Notes: a model not told the origin generated them from the sequence alone. A stretch of DNA of 64,000 bases from Fasciola hepatica (GCA_948099385.1 CANUEZ040000031.1:4457001-4521000); one strand, 5' to 3'; numbered from the stretch's first letter, positions 24,101-37,223 are shown. Program-made: numbers and translations.

Positions 24101-26398
24101 CGAGATATAAAATGGCGATACTGATTGACATTGACATCATGTATATCGGAAACTACTAACTGTCTCAATAAATCCATTGCATCCATCGTCCCTTACTGCA
24201 CCAAACGACGACATATATGTCTTCTGATGGTTTCAGGATCGATATACGATAATCGATGTGACGTTATGGGGTAAATCATTGTCGATGGGCAGCCAAATCA
24301 CGTTGGTAGTCAGCACTTATGCGGTACTAAGCCCAAAAGTGTGGGACAGCGGAGTGACAGAATAGTTAACTGATGACGTGGATTGATAGAATGGGAACTG
24401 AACCCTATCGGCGGTGTTTAAACCTCAAGGCTTACTTTTCCATACCAATCGGACCAATACGCTGAATGCAATGACCGGCTACATGGCCAGCATTCTATAA
24501 ATTCACTGTTTTGCACTAATAAACAGTGATTCAAAGGTAGGAAAGTCTTCTCACTAGGGTTAGTGGACGGTTCGAAACAATAACTGAGTTTTGGAACTGG
24601 ATACGTGTACAGAGACACAAGAAATCACAACACAAGAACAAATGCAGCAGCCTGTGTCAACGACAAGACATCAGACGATATTAGGGATGAAAAGAACAAA
24701 AGTTCATTATTTCTCTCAATTACGTTGTTTTCAAGTGTATAGATGAAATAAAGAAGACTAGAAAGATCTCTATACCGGTTGATTTATGTTAATATTTCTC
24801 AAAGCGTCGTCTTACAGTGACTCAACTTTAAGCAATCTTCCACTTAATGGTGAATCACTTGCCAAATACTTCATAGGAATCAAGGGGTTTTTATCGAACA
24901 GTATGAAGCTGTACGGTTGGGAGAAGGCGAGTATTTTTACGTTTGTTTAGCCAAGGAGATAATTGGTGCCATAAGTAATATGCGACTAACAACCAAGATA
25001 CGAACCGTGATGGCACATAGGCTGGTGAATCATTCACTTTTTAGTAGTGGTTACTGTTGCCCCGAGTAATCTCATCCGTAGGGAGCAGGGTTTTTGTTGT
25101 AGGGTTATACTACGGAAAAACTAAACCCACACCGGTATTCATCAACATGGGAAAATATTTATGGAATGAAACAAGATGGTGTGGCAATTCCATGCATCCT
25201 GTCACCTATAGTATGTGATGTCCCCGCGCGTGCTCTTCACCCGCAAGTGAGGAGACAAAGCGCAGATTAAGGCTGTGAAATATGTTCAACACTGATTGCG
25301 TAAGGATTGTAAAGTTACTTCCCCATCAGTAGCAGCCAAACTACGTACTGAAGAATCCTTCCGTAGCAAACGGTATCGTAAACATCATTTGCGAAAGCCC
25401 CGTCTTACCTTTACCAAGTAACAAGACTTATGCTTTCCCTCGTGACCATATGCATTTGATTTTCTGAAAGCTATGATAAAGTTGCTTGGGTTGTGATTGC
25501 ACAGGTTCCGAGACAGACTTGGAGCTTTTCCTCCTCCGAAAGCAGGGGAAATTGGTAAACGCATTTTATAGTCGCAAACTAACAAATCTTGTGAATTCCC
25601 TCGTGAAAATCGAAATATTAATGATGTTGAACGATGGAAGGTTAATGAGTGCCGTCAATTCCGGTTATATCTTAGGCCTATTTGCTTGCTTTGTGTCTTG
25701 CCTGACACTGTATATCCTCTTCTTCTGTATTCGTTTATATCTGGCTACAATTCATCTCATCAGCTATTGTACATAAGTTACAACCGATTTGCTAATGATT
25801 TCTTTCGAATGTCTTTTCAACCTTTTGTAGCTTCCTGTGGTGACAAAGAGTCAGCGCGTCATGTTTGTAGTCTCATTTGTTTGGCTGATGATGTACTCAA
25901 CTACGGTTTGTTGGATTCTTTTTCATGTTTTCCGTATGAGTCATATTTACGGTATTTGTGAACTCTGGTTAAAGTCCCAGGAAAGGCAGGTCAACAATTG
26001 TAAAGACGTTCATCGAAAGGCTTACCCAGTTGGCTTCCTGTGCACATACAACACTGTTTTGACGACAAATGTTTGGTTTTAAATCGTACGCCATTGTCTC
26101 CCAATTGTGTCACCCCCAGAAATGTATTCATGAGGAAAAAAACCATTTAACATAGTCGGCTATGCCACCCTGTGTGATTACGAGCATAAACGAAGACATA
26201 AATTTTCAGAAAATTCTTTAACACAAGACCATTTTTATCCAGTTTTTACCATCTGATTACTTGTACATATACTCAGTTGACGATCTGGAACCACATTATT
26301 ACTTTGCCGCTTTAGACGCTATACACGTAAAAGACTCCCACGTTATTGGAAAACTGAATACAGATGTAATAACAGTTTGCCACACTCGTTACTAAATG

Positions 26399-26424
26399 AT
26401 ATATATATATATATATATATATAT
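26399..26424. repeat. Short (TA)n tract
   Basis: Thirteen AT units. Confidence 0.95.
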
Positions 26425-27338
26425 CAGGAGTTACATTGTTTTCCTCTATAATAATAATACCCGTCAATTTTCACGCTTTATCACGCATCACCACGCTGAG
26501 GTGAAGTATTTTAGATGTATCAACTTGTGAGATTCTATGCAGACACAGAAAAACAGACACTAGGGAAACTTGTATGCACGAAATAAATTACAAAACCACC
26601 TCAGTTACTAGTAAACGACACTACCACACTAGAGTTTATTAGTAATTTCTAATTACTTTTTTGTAGTCCGTCTGCCATGAACTGGCCGACAACACGCATG
26701 CAGAGTTCAAACCCTATGATCTCTATGGAGAACAATTTGACGCCAACCGTACTGGTTTTATTTTGAGATGTGAAAATCAAACAATACCTTTCCAATCGCA
26801 GTTAACCTTGAAGACTGCTCATCTCGATAAAAAGGTGATCTATCTAAGCTTCGTCGCACGCATTTCCTACACTTCATTTCTAGCGACGTCTTGTAGATAA
26901 CCTCTCTACCGAACTGGGGATGTTGAGGATTATAACGGCTTGAGACCATGGATTAGAAGCTTACAGACATACTCAGCAATTTCGATAGAGTTCCTATGGT
27001 GAATTTCTTTAAAACAAAGCAGTGATTCTTAAAGGAAGATTTACTTTCCCCGGAAAATAAGTTGTGCAGATTTGGCTAACAACGGGCATCTTTACGAACA
27101 TTCTCACTTACAATGGCTTCTCAGATTATCTTATTTATTCGTTTAACCGAAAATGATTTAGGCGATTCCATCAAAAAAATGTTGGTGTCCATAATAGCCA
27201 AGAATTTAGCTATTCAGTGTTTTTAGGCCATAAGTACTTCTGAAATAGCGGTTGAAGGGCTTCCATCAGTCAGCGTTAGTAAAGATATAATGCCGCTCGT
27301 AACAATGCATTGCTTCAGATGCCTTTTAAGCATGCCTA

Positions 27339-27342
<4 letters not shown>

Positions 27343-27418
<76 letters not shown>
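27343..27418. repeat. (TA)n microsatellite
   Basis: About 38 uninterrupted AT units. Confidence 0.98.
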
Positions 27419-27420
<2 letters not shown>

Positions 27421-27882
27421 CACACCAGCCTGATTTCAGGCTGCATGCTAGACAAGATATGGCACAGTGGGGGAGGAAGGAATAGGTAGTCCAAATCCAT
27501 GAGTTGCTTGTGGGCGCAATATTGCCAGGTTGTCTAAGCTAAAGCAGGCTTAGGTTCAGATGTTGAAAAGCAAATTCAACATTGGTTTGCAAATGCCAGA
27601 GGCCACTGTGTTCGGAAGAATGTGAGATATAATTAACCTGTGTTGACATGACCCGTTTCAAAAATTTCGTTGCTAACAATATTTGCAAAATGTCAGCATT
27701 TTCGGATAATGAACGCATACACTGATATGTCAATGTGCATATTCATCAGCTGCATGTTACACGCAGCTTACATGCGCCCATAGTTATAGCATTTAGTTTT
27801 AAATGCTCACTATGCAATGTACGGTGCATTTTTGGACCCACAAAGACTTGACCATTCACCAAGGGTATATTTTTTTTTAATT

Positions 27883-27884
<2 letters not shown>

Positions 27885-27928
<44 letters not shown>
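27885..27928. repeat. (TA)n microsatellite
   Basis: About 22 uninterrupted AT units after a short T run. Confidence 0.97.
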
Positions 27929-27930
<2 letters not shown>

Positions 27931-28694
27931 TTTTTACCGGTAAGCGCTTCGGTTTTTCAACTACCGTTAAAAATTGATTATTATGAAATAATTAAACTAA
28001 CAAAACTGTGCATATTTTCTGTCTGGCGTTTCGTACCGACAATTTTCCTTCCAATAAACATAGAATGTTGTCCTATTTCATGCAATGTAAAATGAGTGAA
28101 ACAAGGATAAATATAAAGACTTCATGTTTGGTGGATTAAAAGGGAGTAAATGAGAAAGTAATATGGGAAAACAGAAGCAAATTTAGATTGATACCGGTAT
28201 TTACGATAACAGGCTAAAACCGTCCTGAAACCGCTTCAAAATTTACGTGTAGTAGAGCGCAAGCCAGCAGAAGGAATGCACACATGTGCAATTAATTTGC
28301 AACTCTGAAATTGCTCAAAACCGCCGGAAACAACTCTGCCTCCGTTCGGTTTCGGAAAGGTCTTGCTGCTTGGGCTAGCTCTATTTCAATCAATCATTCA
28401 GTCAGATCAAACAAGTAATGAGGCTGATGCTAGGATAAAGTAGGGTATTAGCCATGAACTGAAAATATAAAAAACAAGAAAGTACCACTATTCAGGGAAT
28501 ATTGGGCACCGGGCTATGCACATCCTGGGCTCAGCATGAACCCGGTAGGGATTCCCACCATTTTTAATGAAGCTAACCAATGGACGCTCAGTCTTTGTCT
28601 ATCTTAGCTCCACATGGTAACGCTGCTTTGGTCATTTATTAATAAATGCTTTCTCTCATGCACAGATACGTGCTGATCGAAGTGGTAATTAATT

Positions 28695-28965
28695 ATCACC
28701 GATCGGTTTTTGGCTGGTTTTCGAGCGGTTTTAGTATTACGCCGACCGAATTTGGAGCGATTTCTGAGTGAATCCTGACCGGTTTCGGGACGGTTTCCGA
28801 GCGCTTCGTACCGATCTTTTGAAATACGTGATATGCTTCGTTAGTTTCTGTCACTTTTCCCAAATAAGTTATAACGATGCTGCTTTCTACTTTCTGATTT
28901 ATGATTTTGCGAATAATTGGCCTTATTTTTCCCTTTTTAAGAGAGTAAAACAGAGCGATCCATAC
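28695..28965 (+). repeat. Single-arm copy of the ACCGATCGGTTT foldback repeat
   Basis: Starts GATCGGTTTTTGGCTGGTTT, contains ATTACGCCGA and repeated variants of CGGTTTCGGGACGGTTTCCG, then an AT-rich segment ending AGAGCGATCCATACC. It aligns along most of its length with the right arm of the large palindrome at 37.2-38.0 kb (same order of the GGTTT array, the TATGCTTCGTT segment, the GATTTTCTAAATAATTG-like segment and the terminal GAGCGATCTATAC). The opposite arm is missing here. Confidence 0.7.
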
Positions 28966-29723
28966 CGACCCAGTCAGCGCAGGGGTGATCATTTTAGTAC
29001 CAAAATAGTCCCTTGCAGGACTATTTTTGAATAGGTATTTTGAGAAGAATTGTTGTCATACCATTAGATTTGGACACGTCTAAACATAGAAACATAACTT
29101 TACTTTATTGGAAAACACGATAGTTTACCAATCCGGTCAGCTCAAAGATAGAGTATTCAGTCCAAAAACCACTCAAGAGACTATTTTGGGACTATTTTTA
29201 ATATTTGGTGTGAGTTGAGGAATTTTGCTTGTTGCTTCAGGTACGTTTCATGACATGGAAACAAACCTTGAATTCTTTGCAAAATGTTACTTTTTATAGG
29301 GATGCCGGCCACCAGAAAGTACTTGAAGTCACGGAGCAGTAAACGGGTTCGAGGCTGGAGCCGAAATGTTCCCGGTTCTTGAGGTATCTTCTTGTCTGTA
29401 GTAGTCGTTCCGCTGAAATCAAGACAGCTGGACAACAGGGGACACCCATCATATGCGACAAGTGGTAGCACAGATGGAGCACTAGAGTGACCAGTAAGGC
29501 GACACGGATATTGCGCTCAGAAGCGAGCACGAAGGCGCAACATCTGTACATCAAAGCAGATGAAAATTAAGCAGCAAGGTTTTTTGTTTGCTCATTTATT
29601 TATTCCCTTTTTACTTTTTATATATACGTTTATTTTTGATGGGGGAGGGCCAGAACACAGAAGGATAGGCCGGTTGAGAGAAACTCAAAAGCAAGCAGAC
29701 ACCGGCTGGAATGTTAAAAAGGT

Positions 29724-30014
29724 TCAAAGAGGAAACTTCAGCCCTGAGAACTCGGACAACCGTTTTATAAACGTTTCTTTGCTCGGAGTGTCGATAACCT
29801 CCCTCGGTAAGCTATTCCAAAACGAGACTATTCTGTGAGTAAAAAGGTTCTTACGGATGTTTGCACGAGGGTGAGGCTTGATTACTTTCTTAACGTACTC
29901 TATGAAGGTGTCTAGGCTCGAACGCGTAAAAAATTGATCTGCAAGCCCTGTAGCGAAAAGGTTGTTAATTAGGAAGAGATTCCCTCTAACTCTGTGAGTT
30001 TCTAAAGGGCTCAC
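29724..30014 (-). pseudogene. Element C copy 1: ORF2 C-terminal domain
   Basis: Open stretch containing NLFATGLADQFFTRSSLD, KPHPRANIRKNLFTHRIVSF and WNSLPREVIDTPSKETFIKR, ending GLKFPL and a stop. This is the typical terminal domain of CR1-type ORF2. The preceding 350 bases still read in pieces (YGSQIVHSGLVKVRDVLGRV, QRKATGLVRGFSRNSYP) but contain stops that are also present in copy 2. Confidence 0.75.
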
Positions 30015-30362
30015 TTTTAGGTCGGTAAGCCTTTAAGGATAAGAGTTGCGCGAAAACCCGCGAACTAGTCCCGTGGCTTTCCTTTGCACACGTCCTAAGA
30101 CGTCTCGGACCTTGACCAGGCCGGAGTGTACGATCTGACTGCCGTATTCTAGAAGACGTCAGCTGTAGGTCCCATAAATGATCTGAAATTCTTCTTTCCT
30201 AATCGAAGAAAAGTTTCGCATTACCATGTTGAGAACGCGAAAGGAAGACCTGTTGGCTAATTGATGGTGGTAAGAGAAAGAAAGTGATTTGCCTAGCCAG
30301 AATCCCAAGGCCATATGCTGTTCCACTTCCCGAATTGATGTGGCATTATTCGTCCAGAATAG

Positions 30363-30932
30363 TTAGACCGGAGACTTACCAAATGACATGCCCACACATT
30401 TGTCGTCAATAATTGGTAGGCTCCTATCGGTCGACCACTGCTTGACGTGGTCCATTGCCGACTGCAGTTCAGTGGTATTATTATCCCAGACCGCAACATC
30501 GTCAGCGTACATTGCAATGTTCACTGAAATGTTGTTTGGAAGGTCATTTACATATATGAGAACCAATAAGAGACTTAACACTGATCCTTGGGGGACTCCA
30601 GAGTGTGTCGAGGGTGGTTCCGAGAAGCAAGGGCTTGCTCTGATCATGAATGGCCGATTAGTGAGAAAACTACAAAGAAGAGAGAACATGTTGCCGGAGA
30701 TTCCGTAAGATTCCAGCTCGTGTATAAGATGAATATGTGGTACCCTGTCAAACGCTTTTGCGAAGTCGATAAAGATTGCGTGCGGAATCATGCCCTCGTC
30801 GTAGGCCCGAGCAACACTATCCATGACGGAGAGCATATTGGTAATACATGACCTTCCTGGCAGGAAGCCATGTTGTGCAGGGGAGATCAAGCCATTCTTG
30901 CGCAGGCGTGTTAGTATGACACACTTTAGCAT
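30363..30932 (-). pseudogene. Element C copy 1: reverse transcriptase core
   Basis: The 189-residue open stretch carries the RT palm motifs in order: HGFLPGRSC; motif A FIDFAKAFD; motif B SGVPQGSVLS; the ND block VLIYVNDLPNN; and motif C YADD with the catalytic dyad intact. It then ends at a stop shortly after MSFGKSPV. The enzyme would copy element RNA into DNA at a nicked target site, but here it is cut off from the endonuclease and the C-terminal domain. The same endpoint is shared by copy 2. Confidence 0.85.
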
Positions 30933-31749
30933 GCGTTCGAAGGTCTCGCTGAGAATGCTTGTTAAGCTAATAGGTTTGTAGCCTCCTGATTGATGTCAAT
31001 CGCCCTTTTTGAAGAATCAGGCTGATTGCCGCTCTCTTTCAAGAGGTTGGGAGCGAACCAGAGCTTGAGCATCGCTGGAAGAGCTCCGCGTAGACTTCTG
31101 CCAATATTACGGACGTTTCTATAATAATTCGAGGGTGGATCTCGTCCGGGGCCATGGAACTAAATGGACTACGTTGACTGAGGTGGCTCTCTACATCCTA
31201 TCTTGTTAAGAGTATAGTGCATAAGTGTTGCTCCACTGATAGGCCTAGGAGTTGGGGATGGACAGAGATAGGTAGAGAGATGCAGACGGTCTTGAAATGC
31301 GAACGAAAGATTTTTGCCACTTTGGATAATGTTTTGGCTGTAGTGCCATCTCCAAGGCACAGTGCAAGTGGGGTGGCGCCTGGCTGCCTGGTTATGCGCA
31401 CGAACCTGAAAAGAGCGGATCTGTTTGAGTTCGCTCGTGCGAGTATAGCTCTTCGCTGTTCAATAAAAGCTCCCTTATTTTAACCTTGCAAAAACACTGC
31501 AGACCCGTTTACATTCCACCGCATCCGTTTCTAGTCCCGTGAACTCAAGCCTAACAAACCTTCTAGAGCATTCATCCAAAAGGCGTCCGATGGATCGCGG
31601 CAGTGGGGGCTCACTGTTGGTCGTGAATTGCTCCCTATGAGCACAAAGGAAATCGGCCTGACGGGTACAGTCTTCAATGCAACTGTTGAGAGTTTCTGCA
31701 TTGGCTAGTCGATCTAGAGTGCTAATTTTTGAGCCAGAAAGAACCTTAG

Positions 31750-32480
31750 ATCATCAAAGTTGGTTCTCCTGAATGCATGGATGAGTTTGCACTGGGAGGC
31801 GCCGGCTGGCCAGCGAACAATGTAGTCAAATTGGAGGACCACGTGGTTACTCTTGCCTAAAGGAGGAAGCACGTTGACCGTATTTACTTGGTGGTTCGCG
31901 TTGGAGATAACCAGATCGAGCAGTGAGGGAGCGCACCCTGTATGGTATCTAGTTGGTTCCCTGGCGTGCTGCGGCCAGGAAAGCTCGGCTAGTAGGTCTG
32001 TCAGTGCCTGGCCAAAAGGACTACCAGCAGCGCTTTTCTCCCAACCGACACTCGCGGCATTGAAATCGCCTAATAGTAAGAAATGGGTGAAGTGACAGCT
32101 GGCTTTCAGACCTCGCAGCTGTTCTATGAGGTGTAGAAATTCGTCTAGATTATGTGTGGAGGACGAAAATCACACCTACGAGGAGAGATTCTGAGGGTAA
32201 AGCTCTAATACTCAGCCATGCAGAGTCAGTAGGGGGAGTTTTGAGAAAGAGGCTGGATGAAGTAGAAAGAAAGACTATTTCTGAGAAACAGGACCACCGC
32301 ACTGGCTTTGCCTCATTAGAAATCCTTACGGACTGAGGTATATCCAGTAATAGAACTTTTACCATCTAGGTAATCTGGGGTAAGCGAAGTTTCTGTGACC
32401 ACCAGAATGTGAGGTTTTCTATCAGCCACCAGCTGCCTCAGTTCTTGTATCTTATTAGAGATACTGGGGCAGTTTGTAGG
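31750..32480 (-). pseudogene. Element C copy 1: AP endonuclease domain
   Basis: Read in pieces on the minus strand. The N-terminal part is IQELRQLVADRKPHILVVTE with the TET motif and SLTPDYLDGKSSI. After stops, the central catalytic block is HFLLLGDFNAASVGW (the GDFN box near 32040-32080). It is followed by SLLDLVISN and GKSNHVVLQF (the SDH-type box, with Asn in place of Asp). Order and spacing match the endonuclease of CR1-type ORF2. Stops near 32280 and 32300 disable it. Confidence 0.75.
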
Positions 32481-32562
32481 GAGACATCTCGAAGCATGCC
32501 CAGTAGAGATTTCAGAAGGTGGAGAATTACGGTTGCTGGGAGAACAGCAAAATGAGGATCCT

Positions 32563-33822
32563 TCATGTGTTGTTTCTTGTTCGCACCCGTCCGCGAAGCT
32601 TATTGCGGGGTCTTCGCCTTTTTTGAAGCCCTTTTTTCGTGGTGATTTCTGAAGGACGAGTCTGCGTTGAGGGTGAACGAAAGGAAGTAAGAGATGAGAA
32701 CAAAATTTGGGCCGGTTGTAAGGTATAGGGAGGAGAGGCCTGCGCCCGTGGTTCCTGCTGAGGCCATGTCGGTTTAGGAAATAGTGGGGCCGATAAGTTA
32801 CTAATACTGGGAGGTGCAGATGGATTACCCAATAGTCCTTTCCAGTTCCGCTTGAATCTCAAAAACCTACTTATCCCGAAAGCTGGTTTAGGAGTAGATG
32901 GGCCAGGATTGTCGCTTTTTTCCTGCCTGCCTGTTTTCCTGGGGCATTTTTGGTTTCTGCAGTTGTGCCAATGACAGTTATTTGCAGCTCGCTGTCGGAC
33001 TTCTTAAGGTCTGTGTTTGTAGCACTAAATGCCCAGGGCTCGGTTGGTGCCTGAGCCGCAGGGAAAGGGGAAAAGTAGACCTCTTAGGGGGATCCGGGGG
33101 ATAGGAGTTTAGCGGATTCAGCTGTGGACTTGGGCTCCAGTTCGTCCTCCAGTTTGGTTAGGACAACACGGGGGAGTGAGACAGCTTTGAGTCGTCGTTC
33201 TTCTCTGGAGGATTCCCGTTTCTAGACTGGTCACCTCTGTCCTGCTTTCTTTCTGGGCGGACATGAACAGGGTTGTCTTGTGAGACCCTTCTGACTTGCT
33301 CAAATGTCTTTCCTGACATGCTTGTCTGTGTGAGTAGATCCAGGACGGTATTCTCATAGTTAAATTCTAAGATTAGTCCTAATGTCTTTTTCTTAGACTT
33401 CAAGGGCAGCCGAAATGCCCCAGCTGGGTTGGGGATTTTGGTGGTTAGGCTAATAAGCAGAGCTATTGCCTGATCCACTGGTCTTGGGGTTTTCAAAAGA
33501 CGACCCCAATTATATCCCTTCCTGATGCGTTGGAGGTCTTGTTGATTAGGGAAGTTGTATTCAGATTTATCTGCTGGGAAACTTTGACTGCTTGATTAGC
33601 TGCAGCGGTCGCGAAAAGCAAATTAATGATTAGAGCCTTCAGGTGGGAGATCCCCGGTTCTGGAATGGACACCGGAGCCCTCAGTTTGCTTGCCTCAGTG
33701 GCTGGTTGGTCGGAACAGGAAAGACTCAAGACCTGATTAGCGTCGGAACCACTTGGCTCTGAGTCTAGATGCGTGGGAAAGGTAGACTCGTCCAAGTTCG
33801 GGGTCGAGTTAATACAAACCAT
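32563..33822 (-). pseudogene. Element C copy 1: ORF1-like region, broken
   Basis: Three minus-strand stretches follow one another in different frames: 33822-33493 (Ser/Leu-rich, SGSDANQVLSLSCS), 33496-33158 (PVDQAIALLISLTTK, then KSKKKTLGLILEFNYEN and a basic tail PERKQDRGDQ), and 32862-32563 (Pro-rich then Lys/Arg-rich, KGLQKRRRPRNK). Position upstream of the endonuclease and the basic, proline-rich ends suit an RNA-binding ORF1 protein. I see no zinc finger. Confidence 0.5.
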
Positions 33823-36780
33823 TGAGTCATAGATGAAGTAGAAACGTAGTACGCCAAACCGAGCCAGGGAAACTAGAAAAAGTATGTAGAAACTTACGGA
33901 TCTGCAGCGATATCACAAACAGCAGCAAGAGCTGTTCGTATTCAAACGTACTCGGGTAGTAGTAAGTAATTTTCGAGGGTGTTCACAGATCATGTTATTT
34001 TCCCCAATGGAAACTGATGAAAGCTCATTAACTACCCAGGCACCACAAAGGGACACTCGACCTTCATTTGAGTGTCTCCTGAGAGATGGCCGCAGAAAAT
34101 CAGTGTAATACCCCCTGAAACAAACGAAACCTATGAAAATACGGAAGAATCTACCATAAATGCAAAACATTTCAAACGAGGATCTCTGCCAAGCCTCATT
34201 TAGGAATACTCAAAGCTTTGACTCTATCTGACTTAAGACTCGAAAATCTCGCCAATTGTGAATGTACAAAAATTTCAAAGCTGATATTTCATGATTAAAA
34301 ACCATGATAATAATTAATATAGACGATTATTGTCCAGCTAACTGTGTATTAGGAATTTAGGTACCCAATTTGCTTCAGTGCATCCCCGATATGGTCGCCA
34401 GTTTTTGGCTGTGGTTGTTTGTTGTCAATGCTTTGGCAATCTTGTTGGGCACTGAACCGCGTTTAGTCAATTTTTTGATCCTCTGATTTATTCTCACACA
34501 TCTCTCCATCATTATATGGAAAAATGCACCCCAAGTTGGTTGGCTATTCCAGAACTACAATATGGAGGTGCAAGAAGCAGATCGCAGTCTACAGGGTCAA
34601 TATTGACCGGCCGAGTTAAGTCCATCCCTCATTTGAAATGGCGATGTAAAAATTAGCTGCAATGAAGTTTTTTACAATTTTTCAGATCATTGTTTTGGTT
34701 TACCGAGTAACGAGTCAGATGGTTCCATTGATAATATCGACAATTCTGTAACAACGAAGGACTCATCTGTAACAGTTGCGGAGGAACAAGTCCTAGATTA
34801 TATTACCTGTGCCGCTGTTAGTTAATACATACTGAACTTCTAAATATAGACATTTGTTGGAGCATGATGGATTATACCACGTGCGTTCCAAACGAGGAAT
34901 CGGCATCAACTGATTTGGCTGCGACAAATTGCACGAACGGTGAGCTTCATGGTTATCCGTAATATGTGCAACAGAATTATCATTATCATAATTTGCGGCA
35001 CCGAGCAAAATAATGAGTTGGCTTGCAGAAGGTAATTAGGTTTACGAATTTACATTTTCCGGCCTTTTCTTTTATTAAGCATGTTGTAAGGCAAGCTGCG
35101 ATACAAATGCCTTCATCGATAACCGTTTTGAGGTTTTATTACGAGCTCTGAGACTATTAAGGCTTGATTTGCTATTGGATCCGAGGTCGTTGCTGGGGTC
35201 ACCAAGGAGGATCCAAAACAAAAGTTTGGCGCCGGCGGATATGTACATTTTTGGCTTAGTGAAAAACAATACCTAAAAGGGTCATGCTTCTGTCACAGAT
35301 GCCCACATTGTGGCCATTGCATCCTACGCCGGCTCATTTTCCCGTCCACCACCGTAAGGCCACACTGTGGTACTGCTTCACGAAATCGTCCTCAAGGTAG
35401 TCAATATATTGGCAGTTCCCCGTTTGAAGTACTATCGGTGGACGATAGCCGTGTTTCCCAACGACTACCCACACAGTGTTTGTGTCGGAGTTATGCGACG
35501 ATTAATCGGTCTTTGTCATGGACTTAGTTCTGGAGGTATACTCATTTTGGGTGTCACTGGTGTGCAACAACTAAGTAAACACTTGAAAACCTTAGAAAAA
35601 TATGACTTGTGTCCAGTTGTTGCTATGTACGTATCTATTACTTTCATCAGGTCCTCAGGTCCTGAGTTATAACGCAATCAATGATACCAATTACGTCAAT
35701 CCCCATGAGAGACACTTCAAGACATTATATCGTATGTGAACGTCTAATATAAATTGTGATATTATGTTCTCAGCGAGACAAAAATAGTAACGAAGATAAC
35801 AAATGTAAAAGACCAAGTTTCTGAACGTACACTTATAGGGAAACTGGTTTATGTTCAAGTTCGGATGTTGCGTCCAATCTCTGCAGCAATGATGAACGAT
35901 CTCACAACTCGCGTTGTCGAGATACAGAAAAAGTCAGATGATCCTTAACTTCGGTTTGTAAATTTTAGCAGTGTGGGTTTGTCGGTTCAGCTGTTACATT
36001 GCATTATTCCTGTGCGGAATGCATAAGAACTCTAAGTATTGAACTAAAAGTTGGAGAGTGAAGCCTTTTACGAACAAATGGTAACTTCCGTTTTTACAAT
36101 TCCGGGATTCGCAGTTACGATTCCTGTTTGCCACAAGGAGTAAAACTATTGATGAATGCGTGATTCAGGTTATGCAATCACAGGTTTAGGACTGTTGTAG
36201 GAAAACCACTCCAAAACCAATCGGTTTTCGGCCAATTTTCCAGCACCAATTCACCTTTACAAGACGTCACGGTACAAACCGACGGTGTTGAGGTCAGTTG
36301 TGATTTCATCATTGTTAATCTCTTATCCTTTACTTAACCTTCCAATAGGTCCATTAGTAATGTTAAAAATAATAACCACATTTTTTAATGCTCTGGTTAA
36401 ATAGAAATGTTTGTCATTTTGTTCGTACCAGAATCTGCGAATTGCACCTCAAGAACACATGGACGAATACCAACCGTTCGTTGAAAATCGCAGTTGACGT
36501 GTATATATCGAATTGGCAAAGTACAACTGTGTTTCGTAAGACGTTCATGTGAACTTGCTTTTCTTATATAGTAACTGTTTTAAAACATCTGACTTTTTCA
36601 TGCACCTTGAGAATTAATTCCGCTAAGTGGTGTACGCAGAATTATGGCTAAGGTTATTGGGACACCCGTGATGAATTTCAATTGTACTCTAGAATAATAG
36701 TATAATAACTGGGATGGATACGTGTATTTAGGTGTACTAAATCCAAACTGATATTTAGAACTAATTGGCGGCAACGGGGT
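33823..36780. other. No recognisable gene
   Basis: No supported feature. A minus-strand segment near 34.8-35.0 kb could be an exon by composition, but its boundaries are not convincing. Short matches to the ATCGGTTTTCGG repeat occur near 36.23 kb. Confidence 0.4.
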
Positions 36781-36798
36781 CCGTTTTTAATCATTTTC

Positions 36799-36948
36799 GG
36801 TGACCGTCACCTGAGTGCCCCCTGACAGTCACCTGAACTTCCGCTGACCGTTACCTAAGTGTACCTTTTTTCAAAGGGGACACTCACGTGACGGTCAGAG
36901 GACACTCAAGGGACACTCAGGTGAGGTTCAGGTGACGGTCAGGTGAAG
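36799..36948. repeat. Hairpin-forming repeat built from GGTGACGGTCA units
   Basis: The left arm (36799-36865) contains several variants of TGACCGTCACCTGA and TGAGTG. After an 11-base loop (TTTTTTCAAAG region) the right arm (36877-36948) contains the reverse-complement words ACTCACGTGACGGTCAG, GGACACTCA and GGTTCAGGTGACGGTCAGG. Both the arms and the units within each arm are repeated, so the RNA or single strand could fold in several registers. Confidence 0.75.
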
Positions 36949-37223
36949 ATCGTGTTGCTTGGGTAGTACCTCGAGATGAATTAACGTAGTAGACCTTACA
37001 GAAACTTCAAAGTAAAGCACGTAGACTGCTGAACTCACGGTGTGATCAAAAATAGTCCCGAAAATGTCCCCGTTGTTTTGCAAACGGGACTGAATTGGGA
37101 ATAATTTGGGGCTACTTTGCTGACTGAGGAGGTGTAGCAGGACACTTCGACCCTTGCAGCAAAATCGGTTCAAAATCGCTCCGAAACCGATCGATTTTCG
37201 GCTGGTATTTGAAAGTGTTTTAC
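36949..37223. other. Flank of the large palindrome, no gene
   Basis: Contains AATAGTCCCGAAAATG-type sequence similar to segments near 29.0-29.2 kb, and further CCGAAACCGATCG units leading into the palindrome. Confidence 0.4.

Larger units (their letters stand above)
22380..28680. other. No recognisable gene; AT-rich with (TA)n tracts
   Basis: Four (TA)n tracts are listed separately. A segment near 22.44-22.53 kb resembles one at 29.09-29.18 kb. Plus-strand open frames near 25.5-26.1 kb encode hydrophobic runs but have no family motif. No other supported feature. Confidence 0.4.
29691..33822 (-). mobile_element. CR1-like retrotransposon, element C copy 1 (near full length, inactive)
   Basis: The minus-strand non-LTR element carries, in order: an ORF1-like region (33822 to 32563), an AP endonuclease domain (about 32480 to 31750), a reverse transcriptase (30932 to 30363) and the C-terminal WNSLP domain (30014 to 29724). 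All are interrupted by stops or frameshifts, so no full ORF2 remains. The left end at 29691 is where similarity to copy 2 (58315) stops, which probably marks the 3' end of the element. No target-site duplication was identified. The domain order and RV/RI..WNSLP ending are those of the CR1 group. Confidence 0.8.

Noticed and set aside
25486..26082. Plus-strand frames with hydrophobic stretches, considered as membrane-protein exons
   Set aside because: AT-rich DNA gives Phe/Leu/Tyr-rich frames by chance; no family motif, and no paired splice sites.
28768..29034. Similar 80-88-residue plus-strand frames at 28768 and 37616, considered as a conserved protein
   Set aside because: The DNA is homologous because both are copies of the foldback repeat, and the opposite arm encodes its complement; no evidence for selection on codons.
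30388..30708. Plus-strand frames (106 residues) repeated at 59010, opposite the RT core of element C
   Set aside because: Antisense shadow of the YADD-containing RT frame.
34793..35030. Minus-strand segment with exon-like composition (LMPIPRLERTWYNPSC)
   Set aside because: Neither boundary gives a consistent phase and no family is recognised.
35367..35672. 101-residue plus-strand frame
   Set aside because: No domain, no start context or neighbours supporting a gene.
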